NCBI RefSeq assembly: GCF_014764505.1
Contig: NZ_JACXWX010000005.1
Location: 186,001 to 250,000, forward strand
Direction of reading: 5' to 3'
Length of the DNA stretch: 64,000 nt
Source: Phormidium tenue FACHB-886
GTDB lineage: Bacteria > Cyanobacteriota > Cyanobacteriia > Elainellales > Elainellaceae
Within the stretch, counting starts at the first letter, position 1, and every line of letters begins with the position of its first letter. The notes beneath the pieces are model-generated. The model had not been told where the DNA came from, ran no database searches, and saw only the letters and a list, made by a program, of their open reading frames with translations. The position numbers and the translations under genes were made by a program. Below, in pieces: positions 10,050-19,511 of this stretch.

Positions 10050-10754
10050 ATGAGATGCAGTATGAAAAACACAATTTTCAGATTTGAGCAAGCATTCAGA
10101 ATATTCTCAGAGATAGTTCAAGCAAATTTCTCTAGAACTAGCTCGGCACCTGAACAGGAGCATAACGCAAAACTCCATGAAAAACGGGTGCTGTTTATTG
10201 CTCCTATCTACAACTATTATCCTATCTTAGTTCATGCGCTGCAGCTTCAGTCCCACAAGAATTGGCAATTAATCTTAATTCATGACGGACCAAACTCGAC
10301 GGGTCTTCAAGAGACAGTGGAGCAATTGAAAGATGAGAGAGTTACCTATCATGAGACAACTACTCGTCACAATGATTGGGGGCATACGCTCAGACAAGAG
10401 GGACTTGAGAAGATAAAAAATGGTTTTAGTGGCGACTATGTCATTATCACCAACGCGGATAATTATTATGCGCCCTGCTTCATCGAATCTATGCTGAAGG
10501 CGCTTAAACGCGATACCGTAGCCGTATATTGCAACATGGTTCATAGCCACCGAAGCTGGAACATAGTCAGCTCTCTGCTAAGGAGAAAGTTCATTGATTG
10601 TGGCTGTGTCATGGTTAAGCGCGATGTGGCGCTAGAAGTCGGTTGGCAAAGTAAAGATTTTGCGGCCGACTGGTTTTACGTGAAAGACATATTAGCGAAG
10701 TATCCAAAATCAAGTTTTAGTAAGGTTAATAAGCCTTTGTTTGTGCATAATTAA
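10050..10754 (+). CDS. GT2-like glycosyltransferase
   Basis: About 235 residues. After a short hydrophilic lead, RVLFIAPIYNYYPILVHALQLQSHKNWQLILIHDGPNSTG is the GT-A opening of GT2-like proteins; VIITNADNYYAPCFIESML carries the DxD-equivalent (NAD), and FAADWFYVKDIL fits the catalytic acid region. Several starts are in frame (TTG 9978, ATG 10005, 10050, 10062); GAGG at 10035-10038 favours 10050. Base composition here is more AT-rich than in neighbouring genes, which may mark a recently acquired gene in the locus. Confidence 0.7.
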   Translation: MRCSMKNTIFRFEQAFRIFSEIVQANFSRTSSAPEQEHNAKLHEKRVLFIAPIYNYYPILVHALQLQSHKNWQLILIHDGPNSTGLQETVEQLKDERVTYHETTTRHNDWGHTLRQEGLEKIKNGFSGDYVIITNADNYYAPCFIESMLKALKRDTVAVYCNMVHSHRSWNIVSSLLRRKFIDCGCVMVKRDVALEVGWQSKDFAADWFYVKDILAKYPKSSFSKVNKPLFVHN

Positions 10755-10802
10755 AACACTTTGAACACGGTTTATCGCTTGCTCACACAGGGTATAGGGG
10801 CT

Positions 10803-11882
10803 ATGAAAAATACGATCTATTTTGTTGTGCCTGCTATTCCAGAATCGCTGCAAAAATTGCTAGATGAGGACAAGCCGCTTCCTCCGCCAGAATCGCTTGC
10901 ACCTGATAAACCTCCCCTGCGAGGAGCGCAATGGTCTTGGATTTTTCAGACCTTCCTCTACATGAAGCAAGCAGGCTTGAAGGTTGCCCTAGTCGATCGC
11001 CCAGTTCCGGGCGAAATCTGTGTTGCTCACTTCGCAACTACAAAAAACAAAATTTGGGCGCCAACTTCTTTTGTTGTGGGCGTGCGGGCTGACAATTCAC
11101 CTTTGCGGATGCGTGAAATTGAAATTGTTCAAAGTCCGGCAAATTTAGGCGGAGAGGATGTTTTTCTAATTCACCATTGGCCCCAGCCCAAATTAATCTC
11201 CCGCGATAGCGCAAGGGGCGATCGCATTGAACGCATCAGCTATTTTGGCGGTCAAGGTGGGCTTTCTCCTCAATTTCAAGAGGCTACATTCAGCAATGCC
11301 CTCAAAGATTTGGGAGTTGAGCTGCATCTCTGTTTCGACACTACTCGCTGGCACGACTACCAAAACACCGACTTAGTTCTGGCTGTACGGAACGATCTAC
11401 ATCCGCTATTGGTTAATACTAAACCCGCTTCAAAGCTTGTGAATGCCTGGAAAAGCGGGTGTGTTGCCCTATTAGGAAATGAGCCTGCCTTCCGGGCTGT
11501 GGGTCGAGTGGGAAAAGATTATTTTGAGGTCGATCGCCCTCAAGATGTTCTGAACTTAGTTAAACAGCTCAAGCAAGACCCGATGCTGTATAGACAGGTA
11601 CGCCAGTCTGGTCTTGAGCGATATCCAGAATATAGCTTCGAGGCACTTCAGCAGCAGTGGCTTGATTTATTCACAGGTCCGGTCGCTGAGGCGTTTGAGC
11701 AGTGGCAGAAAGGGCTGGGCAAAAACCCAACTGCTTGTCATGTCCGCCGATCTTGGCAATCTGCTTACCAATGGCTAGACCACAAATGGTTCTATTCGCA
11801 GGTTCGTTCTAGTCAGCTCGTGAGCCGGCGGCTCAGCCAATTTCAAGTGCAAAAATGGCAGCTTATAGGAGGAGAGAGATGA
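10803..11882 (+). CDS. GT-B-like surface glycan protein, first tandem paralogue
   Basis: 359 residues from the ATG at 10803. Not a recognised named family. The C-terminal part (VNAWKSGCVALLGNEPAFRA, then DYFEVDRPQDVLNLVKQLKQ and a RYPEYSFEALQQQW helix) looks like the donor-binding end of GT-B transferases. The N-terminus begins IYFVVPAIPESLQKLL. It shares most of these blocks with the next gene, so the pair arose by tandem duplication, and its stop overlaps that gene's ATG (ATGA at 11879-11882), indicating translational coupling. Likely a cytoplasmic sugar transferase or partner; specificity unknown. Confidence 0.65.
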   Translation: MKNTIYFVVPAIPESLQKLLDEDKPLPPPESLAPDKPPLRGAQWSWIFQTFLYMKQAGLKVALVDRPVPGEICVAHFATTKNKIWAPTSFVVGVRADNSPLRMREIEIVQSPANLGGEDVFLIHHWPQPKLISRDSARGDRIERISYFGGQGGLSPQFQEATFSNALKDLGVELHLCFDTTRWHDYQNTDLVLAVRNDLHPLLVNTKPASKLVNAWKSGCVALLGNEPAFRAVGRVGKDYFEVDRPQDVLNLVKQLKQDPMLYRQVRQSGLERYPEYSFEALQQQWLDLFTGPVAEAFEQWQKGLGKNPTACHVRRSWQSAYQWLDHKWFYSQVRSSQLVSRRLSQFQVQKWQLIGGER

Positions 11883-12937
11883 CGGGTACAATCTTTTTCA
11901 TTTTCCCTAATATTCCAGAGCCCATTCAGACGCTTTTAGCCACAAATCAGCCCCTGCCTGCTCCAGAAGTTTTGGCATCTCAGGTCGCACCTGAGCATCA
12001 AACAGCGAAAGCAGGCCAGTGGTGTTGGATCTTGCAAACATTCCTGTACATGCAACAAGCCGGCTTAGATGTAGCCTTAGTTGAAGAGCCTGTGGCAGGG
12101 GCAATTTGCGTGGCTCATTTCGACACCACCAAAAACAAAGTTTGGGCACCTGATGCTTTTGTGATCGGCATTCGGGCAGATCGTCCCCCGTTGCGGATGT
12201 GCGAGGTAGAAATTGTTCAGAATCCTGAGAACCTGAGAGGAAATCAGCGGTTTCTCGTCAAGCATTGGCCCCAGCCTGGATTGATTCCCCGTGATGCAGC
12301 AAGGGGCGATCGCGTTGAGCGCATCAGCTTCTTTGGCAATCATGTCAACTTCTCGCCCAGATTCCGCGATCCATCCTTTCGGGATGCGCTGAAGGAAATG
12401 GGAGTAGAGCTGAACATCTGCTGCGATCCGGCGCAATGGCATGATTTTCGTGAAACTGATCTAATCTTGGCGATTCGCAACAACATTCATTCGCTCGTTC
12501 GAAAGACCAAGCCACCCATCAAATTGATTAACGCCTGGCAGGGACAGTGCGTGGCGTTGCTGGGAGAAGAACCCGCCTATCGGGCGATCGGACGACCCGG
12601 AGAAGATTATTTTGAAATTGCAAGTCCACAAGATGTACTCAATATTGTGACTCAATTCAAGAACGATCCTTCTTTATATCAGCGCGTCCGGCAGGCAGGT
12701 ATAGAACGCTATCGAGACTTTAGCGTTGAAGCGGTACAACAGCAGTGGATCGAGCTATTAAAAGGCCCTATTGCTGAAGCATTTAAGGACTGGCAGCAAG
12801 GCGTAGGCAAAAATCATTCTGCTCGCTATGCCCGCCGTTCTTGGCAGGCTACTCATCAATGGGTCGGTCAAAAATGGTTCTGGTCACAGGTACGCTCAGG
12901 CGAATTTATGCAGCGCCGTTTGTCTCAAACTCGCTAG
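11879..12937 (+). CDS. GT-B-like surface glycan protein, second tandem paralogue
   Basis: 352 residues, start fixed by AGGAGG at 11867-11872 and the ATGA overlap with the preceding gene. Aligned by eye, it matches the first copy in nearly every block: NIPEPIQTLL, WCWILQTFLYMQQAGLDVALVEEPV, WAPDAFVIGIRAD, RDAARGDRVERISFFG, INAWQGQCVALLGEEPAYRAIGRPGEDYFEI. Retention of both copies with full-length frames suggests related but distinct acceptor or donor use. Function otherwise unknown. Confidence 0.65.
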   Translation: MTGTIFFIFPNIPEPIQTLLATNQPLPAPEVLASQVAPEHQTAKAGQWCWILQTFLYMQQAGLDVALVEEPVAGAICVAHFDTTKNKVWAPDAFVIGIRADRPPLRMCEVEIVQNPENLRGNQRFLVKHWPQPGLIPRDAARGDRVERISFFGNHVNFSPRFRDPSFRDALKEMGVELNICCDPAQWHDFRETDLILAIRNNIHSLVRKTKPPIKLINAWQGQCVALLGEEPAYRAIGRPGEDYFEIASPQDVLNIVTQFKNDPSLYQRVRQAGIERYRDFSVEAVQQQWIELLKGPIAEAFKDWQQGVGKNHSARYARRSWQATHQWVGQKWFWSQVRSGEFMQRRLSQTR

Positions 12938-13178
12938 GCTGTCTTGCAACACCGACACACGCCCTCCACAAAATCTGGCATGCCACTTCTGTGTAGAGCT
13001 GCCCAAATTTGAGGTTGCACTCTCAGATCGGGGAAGCTTTTGAATTGGGCCAGGTTCTTGAGAAGCTGCTTCCTGTCGCTAGATCGAGCTTCTGACGGAT
13101 CGCGTTTTATTCCTGATTTAACTGCCGATCGCCAGTAATAGAGAGAAGAGTCATACCATTAAATATACCGCTCAAACA

Positions 13179-14387
13179 GTGCAAGAAATACGCCCGCCCT
13201 CAGACGATCGCAACTCGATCGGCTTTGTGACTGAGGCTGTCCTCACTCGCAAGACAGTAAGCGCCAAATCTCCTCGACTGGCTTGGCTATTTCCCTCATT
13301 AGAGCAGGGAAATTACTGGCATCCTGTTTTGAAGGAACTAACGCAAGTTTATCCTCAATCGATTGTCTACACTGGCACCTGGACAGGTTATGCACCGGGA
13401 TACGAAGGCAGCTTCCAGGTGGAAGTCGTCGGTAAGATGAGATTTGTAGACACTGCAGAGAAAAGAGCTGCATATGGTCGGGGCATGATTGTGGTATCTC
13501 CAGGGATTGTGAAGGTACTGCTCAAGGATAAACCGGATGTAATCTTCACTTCTGGGTTTTCGCTCTGGACGCTGTTGGTGTTGTTGACCAAGTTTATTGG
13601 TGGCTGGCGCGTTGTGGTGATGTATGACGGCAGCTCGCCTACAGTGGATTACCTGGATGCACCAGTGCGGCTATTTGTGCGGCGGCTGATGACTCTAATG
13701 ATCGATGCCTTCGTCACCAATAGTGCTGCTGGCGAACAATACCTGACAAAAACCCTGGGTTCAAAGAACGTCTTTGCCAAACCTTACCAAGTTCCAGACG
13801 CGAAAGCCCTGCTGAACCAATCCACAGCTGCCATTGCCGATCTGCCTCAGCAAAAGCCCATCTTTCTCTTTGTTGGTCAGCTGATTCCGCGCAAAGGCAT
13901 CCAACCGCTTCTGGAAGCCTGCAAGCGGCTCAAGGATGAGGGCTGCGACTTTACGCTGCTGGTAATTGGCAAAGGTGAACAACGATCGGAACTGGAGCAA
14001 TACTGTCGAGATCATGCCCTCACTAATGTGCGCTGGGTTGGCAGCATCAGCTACGGCGAATTAGGAACTTATTTCCGGCAGTCGGATGTGTTCATTTTGC
14101 CGACGCTAGAAGATGTCTGGGGCATGGTGGTTCTAGAGGCTATGGCGCTGGGTAAGCCAGTCCTTTGCTCTCAGTGGGCGGGCGCGGCGGAGCTAGTCAA
14201 AGCGGGTGAAAATGGCTACCTATTTGACCCACATCAGCCAGAGTCGATTGTGGAAGCCATGCGTCACTTTATTGCACAGCCAGAGCAGATCGCACCTATG
14301 GGACAGCGCTCGGCTGAGCTAATTGCTCCACACACGCCAGAAGCCTCGGCTCAGTTTTTGGTGGATGTAGTTCGATCACTTGTGTGA
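13179..14387 (+). CDS. GT4 family glycosyltransferase
   Basis: 402 residues. Donor domain motifs are clear: PIFLFVGQLIPRKGIQPLLEA, LLVIGKGEQRSELE, VRWVGSISYGELGTYFRQSDVFILPTLEDVWGMVVLEAMALGKPVL, which includes the EX7E-like catalytic region. GTG at 13179 is the longest start but has no good ribosome site, and a later start near SPRLAWLFPSLEQ is possible. A 241-bp gap upstream (12938-13178) with no gene may hold its promoter. Confidence 0.88.
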   Translation: MQEIRPPSDDRNSIGFVTEAVLTRKTVSAKSPRLAWLFPSLEQGNYWHPVLKELTQVYPQSIVYTGTWTGYAPGYEGSFQVEVVGKMRFVDTAEKRAAYGRGMIVVSPGIVKVLLKDKPDVIFTSGFSLWTLLVLLTKFIGGWRVVVMYDGSSPTVDYLDAPVRLFVRRLMTLMIDAFVTNSAAGEQYLTKTLGSKNVFAKPYQVPDAKALLNQSTAAIADLPQQKPIFLFVGQLIPRKGIQPLLEACKRLKDEGCDFTLLVIGKGEQRSELEQYCRDHALTNVRWVGSISYGELGTYFRQSDVFILPTLEDVWGMVVLEAMALGKPVLCSQWAGAAELVKAGENGYLFDPHQPESIVEAMRHFIAQPEQIAPMGQRSAELIAPHTPEASAQFLVDVVRSLV

Positions 14388-14458
14388 ATGACTGCACCGT
14401 GAAGTGCAGATGCACTTCTAGACAGGCTTCTGGACAAGGGAATTTTGCGAGGCATTTC

Positions 14459-15739
14459 ATGAACGTTCTTCTATCTGCATACGCCTGTGAACCGGGGAAA
14501 GGATCGGAGCCAGGAGTCGGCTGGAGCGTGGCACAAGAGATTGCGAAGTATCACTCAGTTTGGGTGTTGACTTCTGAGACGCACCGAGACGGTATTGAGG
14601 CAGAGCTGGCGCAGCGTCCGATCGCCAACTTGCATATTGTTTATCTCGATCCGCTGGGCTGGGTATATGACTGGACGCAGGAAGGCAAACGTCCTCACTG
14701 GGATGTCCATTTGCATTATTACCTCTGGCAGCTCAAGGCGTATTCTGTCGCAAAACAGCTGCATTCCCAAGTTCAGTTTGATGTTGTTCACCATGTTACC
14801 TACGTAAAATATTCCAGCCCCAGTTTTCTGGCGTTGCTGCCGATTCCCTTTGTCTGGGGATCGGTGGGCGGGGGTGAGTCGGCTCCGGCTGCCTTTTGGC
14901 GCGATTTTGGCTTGCGTGGAAAAGTTTATGAAACGCTACGAAACGCCTCTCGCTGGCTGGGCGAACTCGATCCCTTTGTCCGGCTAACAGCGCGTCGCAG
15001 CCACCTGACTTTTGCAACCACTGAAGATACAGCTCGGCGGCTGCGATCGCTCGGCGCAGAGAATGTACAGGTTTTGCCTGCCATTGGGCTATCAGACGCT
15101 GAGCTGGAACAGCTTGACCAATCGCTTGTTTTGCCCGCCACTCCAGGCAAAATTCGCTTCATCAGCATGGCGAGGCTGCTGCATTGGAAAGGGCTACATC
15201 TGGCGCTGCAGGCTTTTGCCAAAGCAGAGCTATCAGAGGCAGAGTATTGGATTGTGGGCGAAGGCCCAGAGCGCGATCGCCTGCAGGCGCTGGCGGAAGA
15301 GCTGGGCGTTGCTCATCAGGTGAAATTTTGGGGACGCTTGCCCCGCCACGAAACGCTGCTCAAGCTTAAGGAAAGTCAGGTGTTGCTCCACCCCAGTCTG
15401 CATGAATCTGGAGGATTGGTGTGTTTGGAGGCAATGGCATCACGGCATCCTGTCATTTGCTTAGATTTGGGGGGGCCTGCGGTGCAGGTGACTGCCAAAA
15501 CTGGATTCAAAATTCCCGCCGAGTCGCCAGATCAGGTAGCTGTCGATTTGGCAAAAGCAATGCTGCATCTGGCAAAAGATACTGAACTGCTGCGGCAGAT
15601 GGGAGAAGCAGCGCGTCAGCAGGTCTGCGATCGCTTTGCTTGGACTGCCAAGGGCAAGATGTTTGCTCAACTCTATCAGGACTTGGCAAGCAAGCCCTCG
15701 TCTGTGAAAGAACTCACTAAACAACCCAGCTCCTTTTGA
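14459..15739 (+). CDS. GT4 family glycosyltransferase
   Basis: 426 residues from ATG 14459 with GAGG at 14449-14452; an in-frame GTG at 14384 overlaps the previous gene and is less likely. The start MNVLLSAYACEPGKGSEPGV is the hallmark of a GT4 subgroup with a glycine-rich acceptor loop. Donor domain: GKIRFISMARLLHWKGLHLALQAF, YWIVGEGPERDRLQ, LLHPSLHESGGLVCLEAMASRHPVICLDLGG (EX7E region). The stop is 3 bp before the next GT4 gene, so the two are coupled. Confidence 0.9.
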   Translation: MNVLLSAYACEPGKGSEPGVGWSVAQEIAKYHSVWVLTSETHRDGIEAELAQRPIANLHIVYLDPLGWVYDWTQEGKRPHWDVHLHYYLWQLKAYSVAKQLHSQVQFDVVHHVTYVKYSSPSFLALLPIPFVWGSVGGGESAPAAFWRDFGLRGKVYETLRNASRWLGELDPFVRLTARRSHLTFATTEDTARRLRSLGAENVQVLPAIGLSDAELEQLDQSLVLPATPGKIRFISMARLLHWKGLHLALQAFAKAELSEAEYWIVGEGPERDRLQALAEELGVAHQVKFWGRLPRHETLLKLKESQVLLHPSLHESGGLVCLEAMASRHPVICLDLGGPAVQVTAKTGFKIPAESPDQVAVDLAKAMLHLAKDTELLRQMGEAARQQVCDRFAWTAKGKMFAQLYQDLASKPSSVKELTKQPSSF

Positions 15740-15742
15740 TGA

Positions 15743-16900
15743 ATGCATATTCTAGAGGTTCACAATCGATATCAGATTCGGGGCGGCGAAGATGAATGCT
15801 TTGAAGCTGAAGTCTCGCTGCTGCGGCAAAAAGGACATACGGTAGAGCTGTTTGAAGAAACAAACGATCGCGTTGAGCAGCTAGGTAAACTCCGCACAAT
15901 GGTGCGAACTCTCTGGTCGAACGAAGCTTACCAAACTGCCCGTCGCATGCTTGAGGTGCAGCGCTATGACATTGTGCATGTCCAGAACTTCTTTCCGCTG
16001 ATTTCTCCATCCATCTATTACGCTGCCAAAGACAAAGGAGTTCCGGTGGTGCAGACATTGCACAACTATCGGCTACTTTGCCCAAACGCTCAGTTTTTCC
16101 GCGAGGGTCGCCCCTGTGAGGATTGCTTGGGCAAGCCGATCCCACTACCGGGAATCATTCACGCCTGCTACCGCGACAACCGGGCGGCATCAGGAGTGAC
16201 TGCTGCCATGCTAACGTTGCACCGACTGCTGAAGACTTGGAGTGACACCGTCGATTGCTACATTGCCCTAACTGAGTTTGCCCGCGAGAAATTTATTCAG
16301 GGTGGGTTGCCTGCTGAAAAAATCGTTGTGAAGCCTAACTTTGTGACAGACCCAGGGATGGGTAGCGGTAGTGGCGGCTATGCGCTGTTTGTCGGGCGGC
16401 TCTCAGCAGAGAAAGGAATTGAGCTGCTGCTGCGATCGTGGCAAACGATCGGCAAAACGATGCCGCTCAAAATTGTGGGAGACGGTCCACTAAGCCCTCA
16501 GGTTGCCGAAGCTGCTGAAATGATACCGGGCGTTGAGTGGCTGGGGCGGCGATCGCTGTCCGAGGTGTATCACCTCATGGGAGAAGCGGCGTTTCTGGTG
16601 TTTCCCTCGCTGTGGTATGAAGGATTGCCCCGCACGATCATTGAAGCCTTTGCCACGGGAACGCCTGTAGTTGCAGCAAACTTGGGCGCAATGAGCCGCT
16701 TGATCACAGCGGGCGAAACCGGGCTACACTTCAGCGCAGGCAGCGAGGAGAGCTTGGTGGCTCAGGTGGAGTGGGCTGCCACCCATCCGGAAGCCCTAGC
16801 TGAGATGCGGCAGCAAGCCCGGATTGAGTACAAGGAAAAATACACTGCAGAAGCTAACTACGAACAGCTCATGCAGATTTATAGCAGCCTTAACGGATGA
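15743..16900 (+). CDS. GT4 family glycosyltransferase
   Basis: 385 residues. N-terminus MHILEVHNRYQIRGGEDECF is diagnostic of a widespread GT4 subgroup; CPNAQFFREGRPCEDCLGKP is a Cys-rich insertion typical of that subgroup (CxxG/C..C). Donor motifs: ALFVGRLSAEKGIELLLRSW, LKIVGDGPL, FLVFPSLWYEGLPRTIIEAFATGTPVVAANLGAM (E-P-R-T-I-I-E catalytic stretch). It is the last gene of the co-directional glycan run; the following 348 bp have no gene. Confidence 0.92.
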   Translation: MHILEVHNRYQIRGGEDECFEAEVSLLRQKGHTVELFEETNDRVEQLGKLRTMVRTLWSNEAYQTARRMLEVQRYDIVHVQNFFPLISPSIYYAAKDKGVPVVQTLHNYRLLCPNAQFFREGRPCEDCLGKPIPLPGIIHACYRDNRAASGVTAAMLTLHRLLKTWSDTVDCYIALTEFAREKFIQGGLPAEKIVVKPNFVTDPGMGSGSGGYALFVGRLSAEKGIELLLRSWQTIGKTMPLKIVGDGPLSPQVAEAAEMIPGVEWLGRRSLSEVYHLMGEAAFLVFPSLWYEGLPRTIIEAFATGTPVVAANLGAMSRLITAGETGLHFSAGSEESLVAQVEWAATHPEALAEMRQQARIEYKEKYTAEANYEQLMQIYSSLNG

Positions 16901-17248
16901 GCTCTTCCCACAGCAAAAAGAGCAGAGTGATATCTGCACAGATATCATATTGATGTCAGAAATGGGATACAACATAGTATCAACGGTGTCCTAAATAATA
17001 ACATTTTGACTCTGCTAGAAGAATATTTTTTGGAAAACAGTGACCCACTCCAAATCGACGTAATCCTCACGATCAGCCAGGATTGCCTGTGTCGCTTCCG
17101 GAGGCGATCGTGCTGCCTGCCAGTCTGAAACATAGTCTAAAGGCGCTTAATCCAAAATTATTAAAGAGAACTTGTCACCCTCCCACAGACGGCGACAATG
17201 CTTGGCTGAGGATGTACGATTAATTATCGGGCTAGCCACTTCTCCTCC
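16901..17248. other. Intergenic region after the glycan locus
   Basis: No convincing gene. It is AT-rich relative to its flanks and contains the inverted repeat described separately at 16928-16947. The promoter of the downstream kinase is expected near its right end; I could not assign -35/-10 boxes with confidence. Confidence 0.5.
16928..16947. promoter_or_regulatory. Operator-like inverted repeat
   Basis: TGATATCTG-CA-CAGATATCA: two perfect 9-bp arms with a 2-bp centre. No U-tract follows on the plus strand, so it resembles a dimeric-repressor operator more than a terminator. Its location between the last glycosyltransferase and the kinase gene leaves the target open. Confidence 0.35.
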
Positions 17249-19507
17249 ATGAAATCGCTATTTCGCGGCAAGATCCTAGACAGGCGCTATCGTATCGTCC
17301 GGACACTGGCTAAAGGTGGATTCGGGGAAACCTATATTGCTGAAGATACTCGCCTCCCCGGAAATCCTTGGTGTGTTGTCAAGCACTTGAAACCCGGTAA
17401 CTCCAACACGACGCTGCTAGAAAATGCCAAACGCCTGTTTTCATCTGAGGCAGAAACCCTGCAAAAGCTGGGACGGCATAACCAAATTCCTCAGCTCCTG
17501 GCTTACTTTGAGGAGAACCGCGAGTTTTACCTGGTACAAGAGCTAATCGAGGGACATACCTTAACCCGCGAACTCATCTCAGGACGATTGTGGTCTGACC
17601 CTCAAATTTGCTTGCTGCTGCAAGAAATCTGCACCATCTTAGCGTTTGTGCATGGGCAGGGAGTGATCCACCGCGACATTAAACCCGATAACATCTTGAG
17701 ACGGACGCACGACCAGAAGCTAGTACTCGTGGACTTTGGCACAGTCAAGCAGGTTGTGGCGCAAAACCACATCAGCACCACTATCATTGCTGGGACGCCA
17801 GGCTATATGCCCACCGAACAAGGGCGGGGTAAGCCCCGTCCCACCAGCGATCTCTACGCCCTCGGCATTATTGGCATTCAAGCGGCAACTGGCTTAAAAC
17901 CTGCCCAGCTTCAGGAAGATGCCAACACGGGCGAGATTCAGTGGCAGCCTTGGGCAAAATGTAGCGAGGAATTGGCAGCGATTTTGTCAAAGATGGTGCG
18001 CTATCACTTCAAAGAACGCTACCAAACGGCTGAGGCGGTGCTGCAAGATGTAGAACGATTGCTGAGCAGCTTTGAACTTCCGGTTCCTGTTCCAGATGCT
18101 TCGATCGACGCACCTAGCGCAGAGATTCTAGCTGAGGAACCGCAAACCACTACATTCGCACTCCCTGCCCCAATTGCTCACTCCGATCGGATGACAGCAA
18201 TTGGCAGTCTGGTAGAGAGTTTGGAGAATCCCACAGCCTTACCTACGCTGTCGCTAAACACGACTGAAATCTCAGCCGATACCTTAGCCGAGCCAACGGC
18301 TATTTTGCAAACCTCCCTGTCGCCGGTCGAAACTGTCCTTTCAAATCCGCTGTCTGCCTCCACTGATGTCGCTGAGCCACTGCTCGTGCAAACTGCCCTC
18401 TCGGAGGCACCGCTCCCTACCCCGCCCATCGAAACGATGGTTTCGCAGCCACCCAACTCGTCTGCTGACCTTGTGCTGCCGTCGATCGTTGACGAGGAAT
18501 CGATCGATCGCAGTTCTGATACGGTAGTTTTGTCTCCCCATTACCCCGATTCCTCATCCAGTCCAGAGGCTCATACCACTCTGATTGCTCAACCGGCATC
18601 TGCTCCTCAATCTACGCTTCTTCAAAACGATAGACAGGTCGTATCGCCGCGTCGGTTCCGCTGGCTGCTTGGCATCGGGGCGGTCGGCGTAGCGATCAGT
18701 GCGATCGCTAGCTCGACTTATCTTTGGCAGCAGCGACAGGCTTATCTGAAGCAGCAGCAGATACTCCAGGATGCTAGAACGCAACAGGTGCAGCGCAGCT
18801 ACTTGGTTTGCATTCAGCAAGCACAAACGGTTCCCCAGCAGTACACCGACCTTTACAAAACGGCTCAAATTCTGTTGGGAGATTGTCAACTGGCGCTGGC
18901 GCAGCAGATGGCTCAACAAAGCCGCTTTAGAGAGGCGATCGTCACTGCCAGCCAAATTTCGCTCAGCCACGCAGCATATCAGCAAGCTCAACCCCTGCTC
19001 GCCCAATGGGCAAAGAGCATCTTGAAAAGGGCGACAGACCGTTATCAAGGCGGCAAGCTAGATGAAGCTGTGGCAATTGCCAGCGCAATTCCACAGACCA
19101 GTTCGATCTATTTTGAGGCGCAAGCTGCGATTAAAAAGTGGAACCAGGAATGGAAAACAAATGATACATACTTTAAGGCAATACAAAAATCATTGAAAGA
19201 AGGGCGCTGGGAATCTGTGCTGGCTGAAGCAAAGAAGCTAACCACGACCTACTGGCAGCAAAAAGTGAAGCCAATCGTTCAACAGGCGAATACTAAAATT
19301 GCTGCTGCAAATGCTGCCCGATCGCTCGAAGCTCAGGAATCTAAACGAGAAGACTATGCCTCACCGCCAGCATCCTACTCGTCCGGTGGCTCTGGTTCGT
19401 CCGGCTCCTATTCGTCGGGTGGTGCTGACTCAGGCTATAGCGCGCCCGTAGCTCCGCCTGCAGGCTCTGGTTCGTCTGGCGGCGGTTGGGGCAGCAGACG
19501 CTGGTAA
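17249..19507 (+). CDS. Transmembrane Ser/Thr protein kinase
   Basis: 752 residues. N-terminal Hanks-type kinase domain (about 10-275): glycine loop LAKGGFGETYIAED, catalytic loop HRDIKPDNIL, DFGTVKQV, and GTPGYMPTEQGRGKPRPTSDLYALG. A long Pro/Ser/Thr-rich linker (about 280-465) follows, then one membrane span at about 471-491 (WLLGIGAVGVAISAIASSTYL), an alpha-helical periplasmic region with Gln-rich repeats, and a Gly/Ser-rich tail ending GGGWGSRRW. This is the layout of cyanobacterial PknB/Spk kinases. The stop lies 4 bp from the stop of the convergent WD40 gene, so the two transcripts probably overlap. Confidence 0.93.
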   Translation: MKSLFRGKILDRRYRIVRTLAKGGFGETYIAEDTRLPGNPWCVVKHLKPGNSNTTLLENAKRLFSSEAETLQKLGRHNQIPQLLAYFEENREFYLVQELIEGHTLTRELISGRLWSDPQICLLLQEICTILAFVHGQGVIHRDIKPDNILRRTHDQKLVLVDFGTVKQVVAQNHISTTIIAGTPGYMPTEQGRGKPRPTSDLYALGIIGIQAATGLKPAQLQEDANTGEIQWQPWAKCSEELAAILSKMVRYHFKERYQTAEAVLQDVERLLSSFELPVPVPDASIDAPSAEILAEEPQTTTFALPAPIAHSDRMTAIGSLVESLENPTALPTLSLNTTEISADTLAEPTAILQTSLSPVETVLSNPLSASTDVAEPLLVQTALSEAPLPTPPIETMVSQPPNSSADLVLPSIVDEESIDRSSDTVVLSPHYPDSSSSPEAHTTLIAQPASAPQSTLLQNDRQVVSPRRFRWLLGIGAVGVAISAIASSTYLWQQRQAYLKQQQILQDARTQQVQRSYLVCIQQAQTVPQQYTDLYKTAQILLGDCQLALAQQMAQQSRFREAIVTASQISLSHAAYQQAQPLLAQWAKSILKRATDRYQGGKLDEAVAIASAIPQTSSIYFEAQAAIKKWNQEWKTNDTYFKAIQKSLKEGRWESVLAEAKKLTTTYWQQKVKPIVQQANTKIAAANAARSLEAQESKREDYASPPASYSSGGSGSSGSYSSGGADSGYSAPVAPPAGSGSSGGGWGSRRW

Positions 19508-19511
19508 GGTG

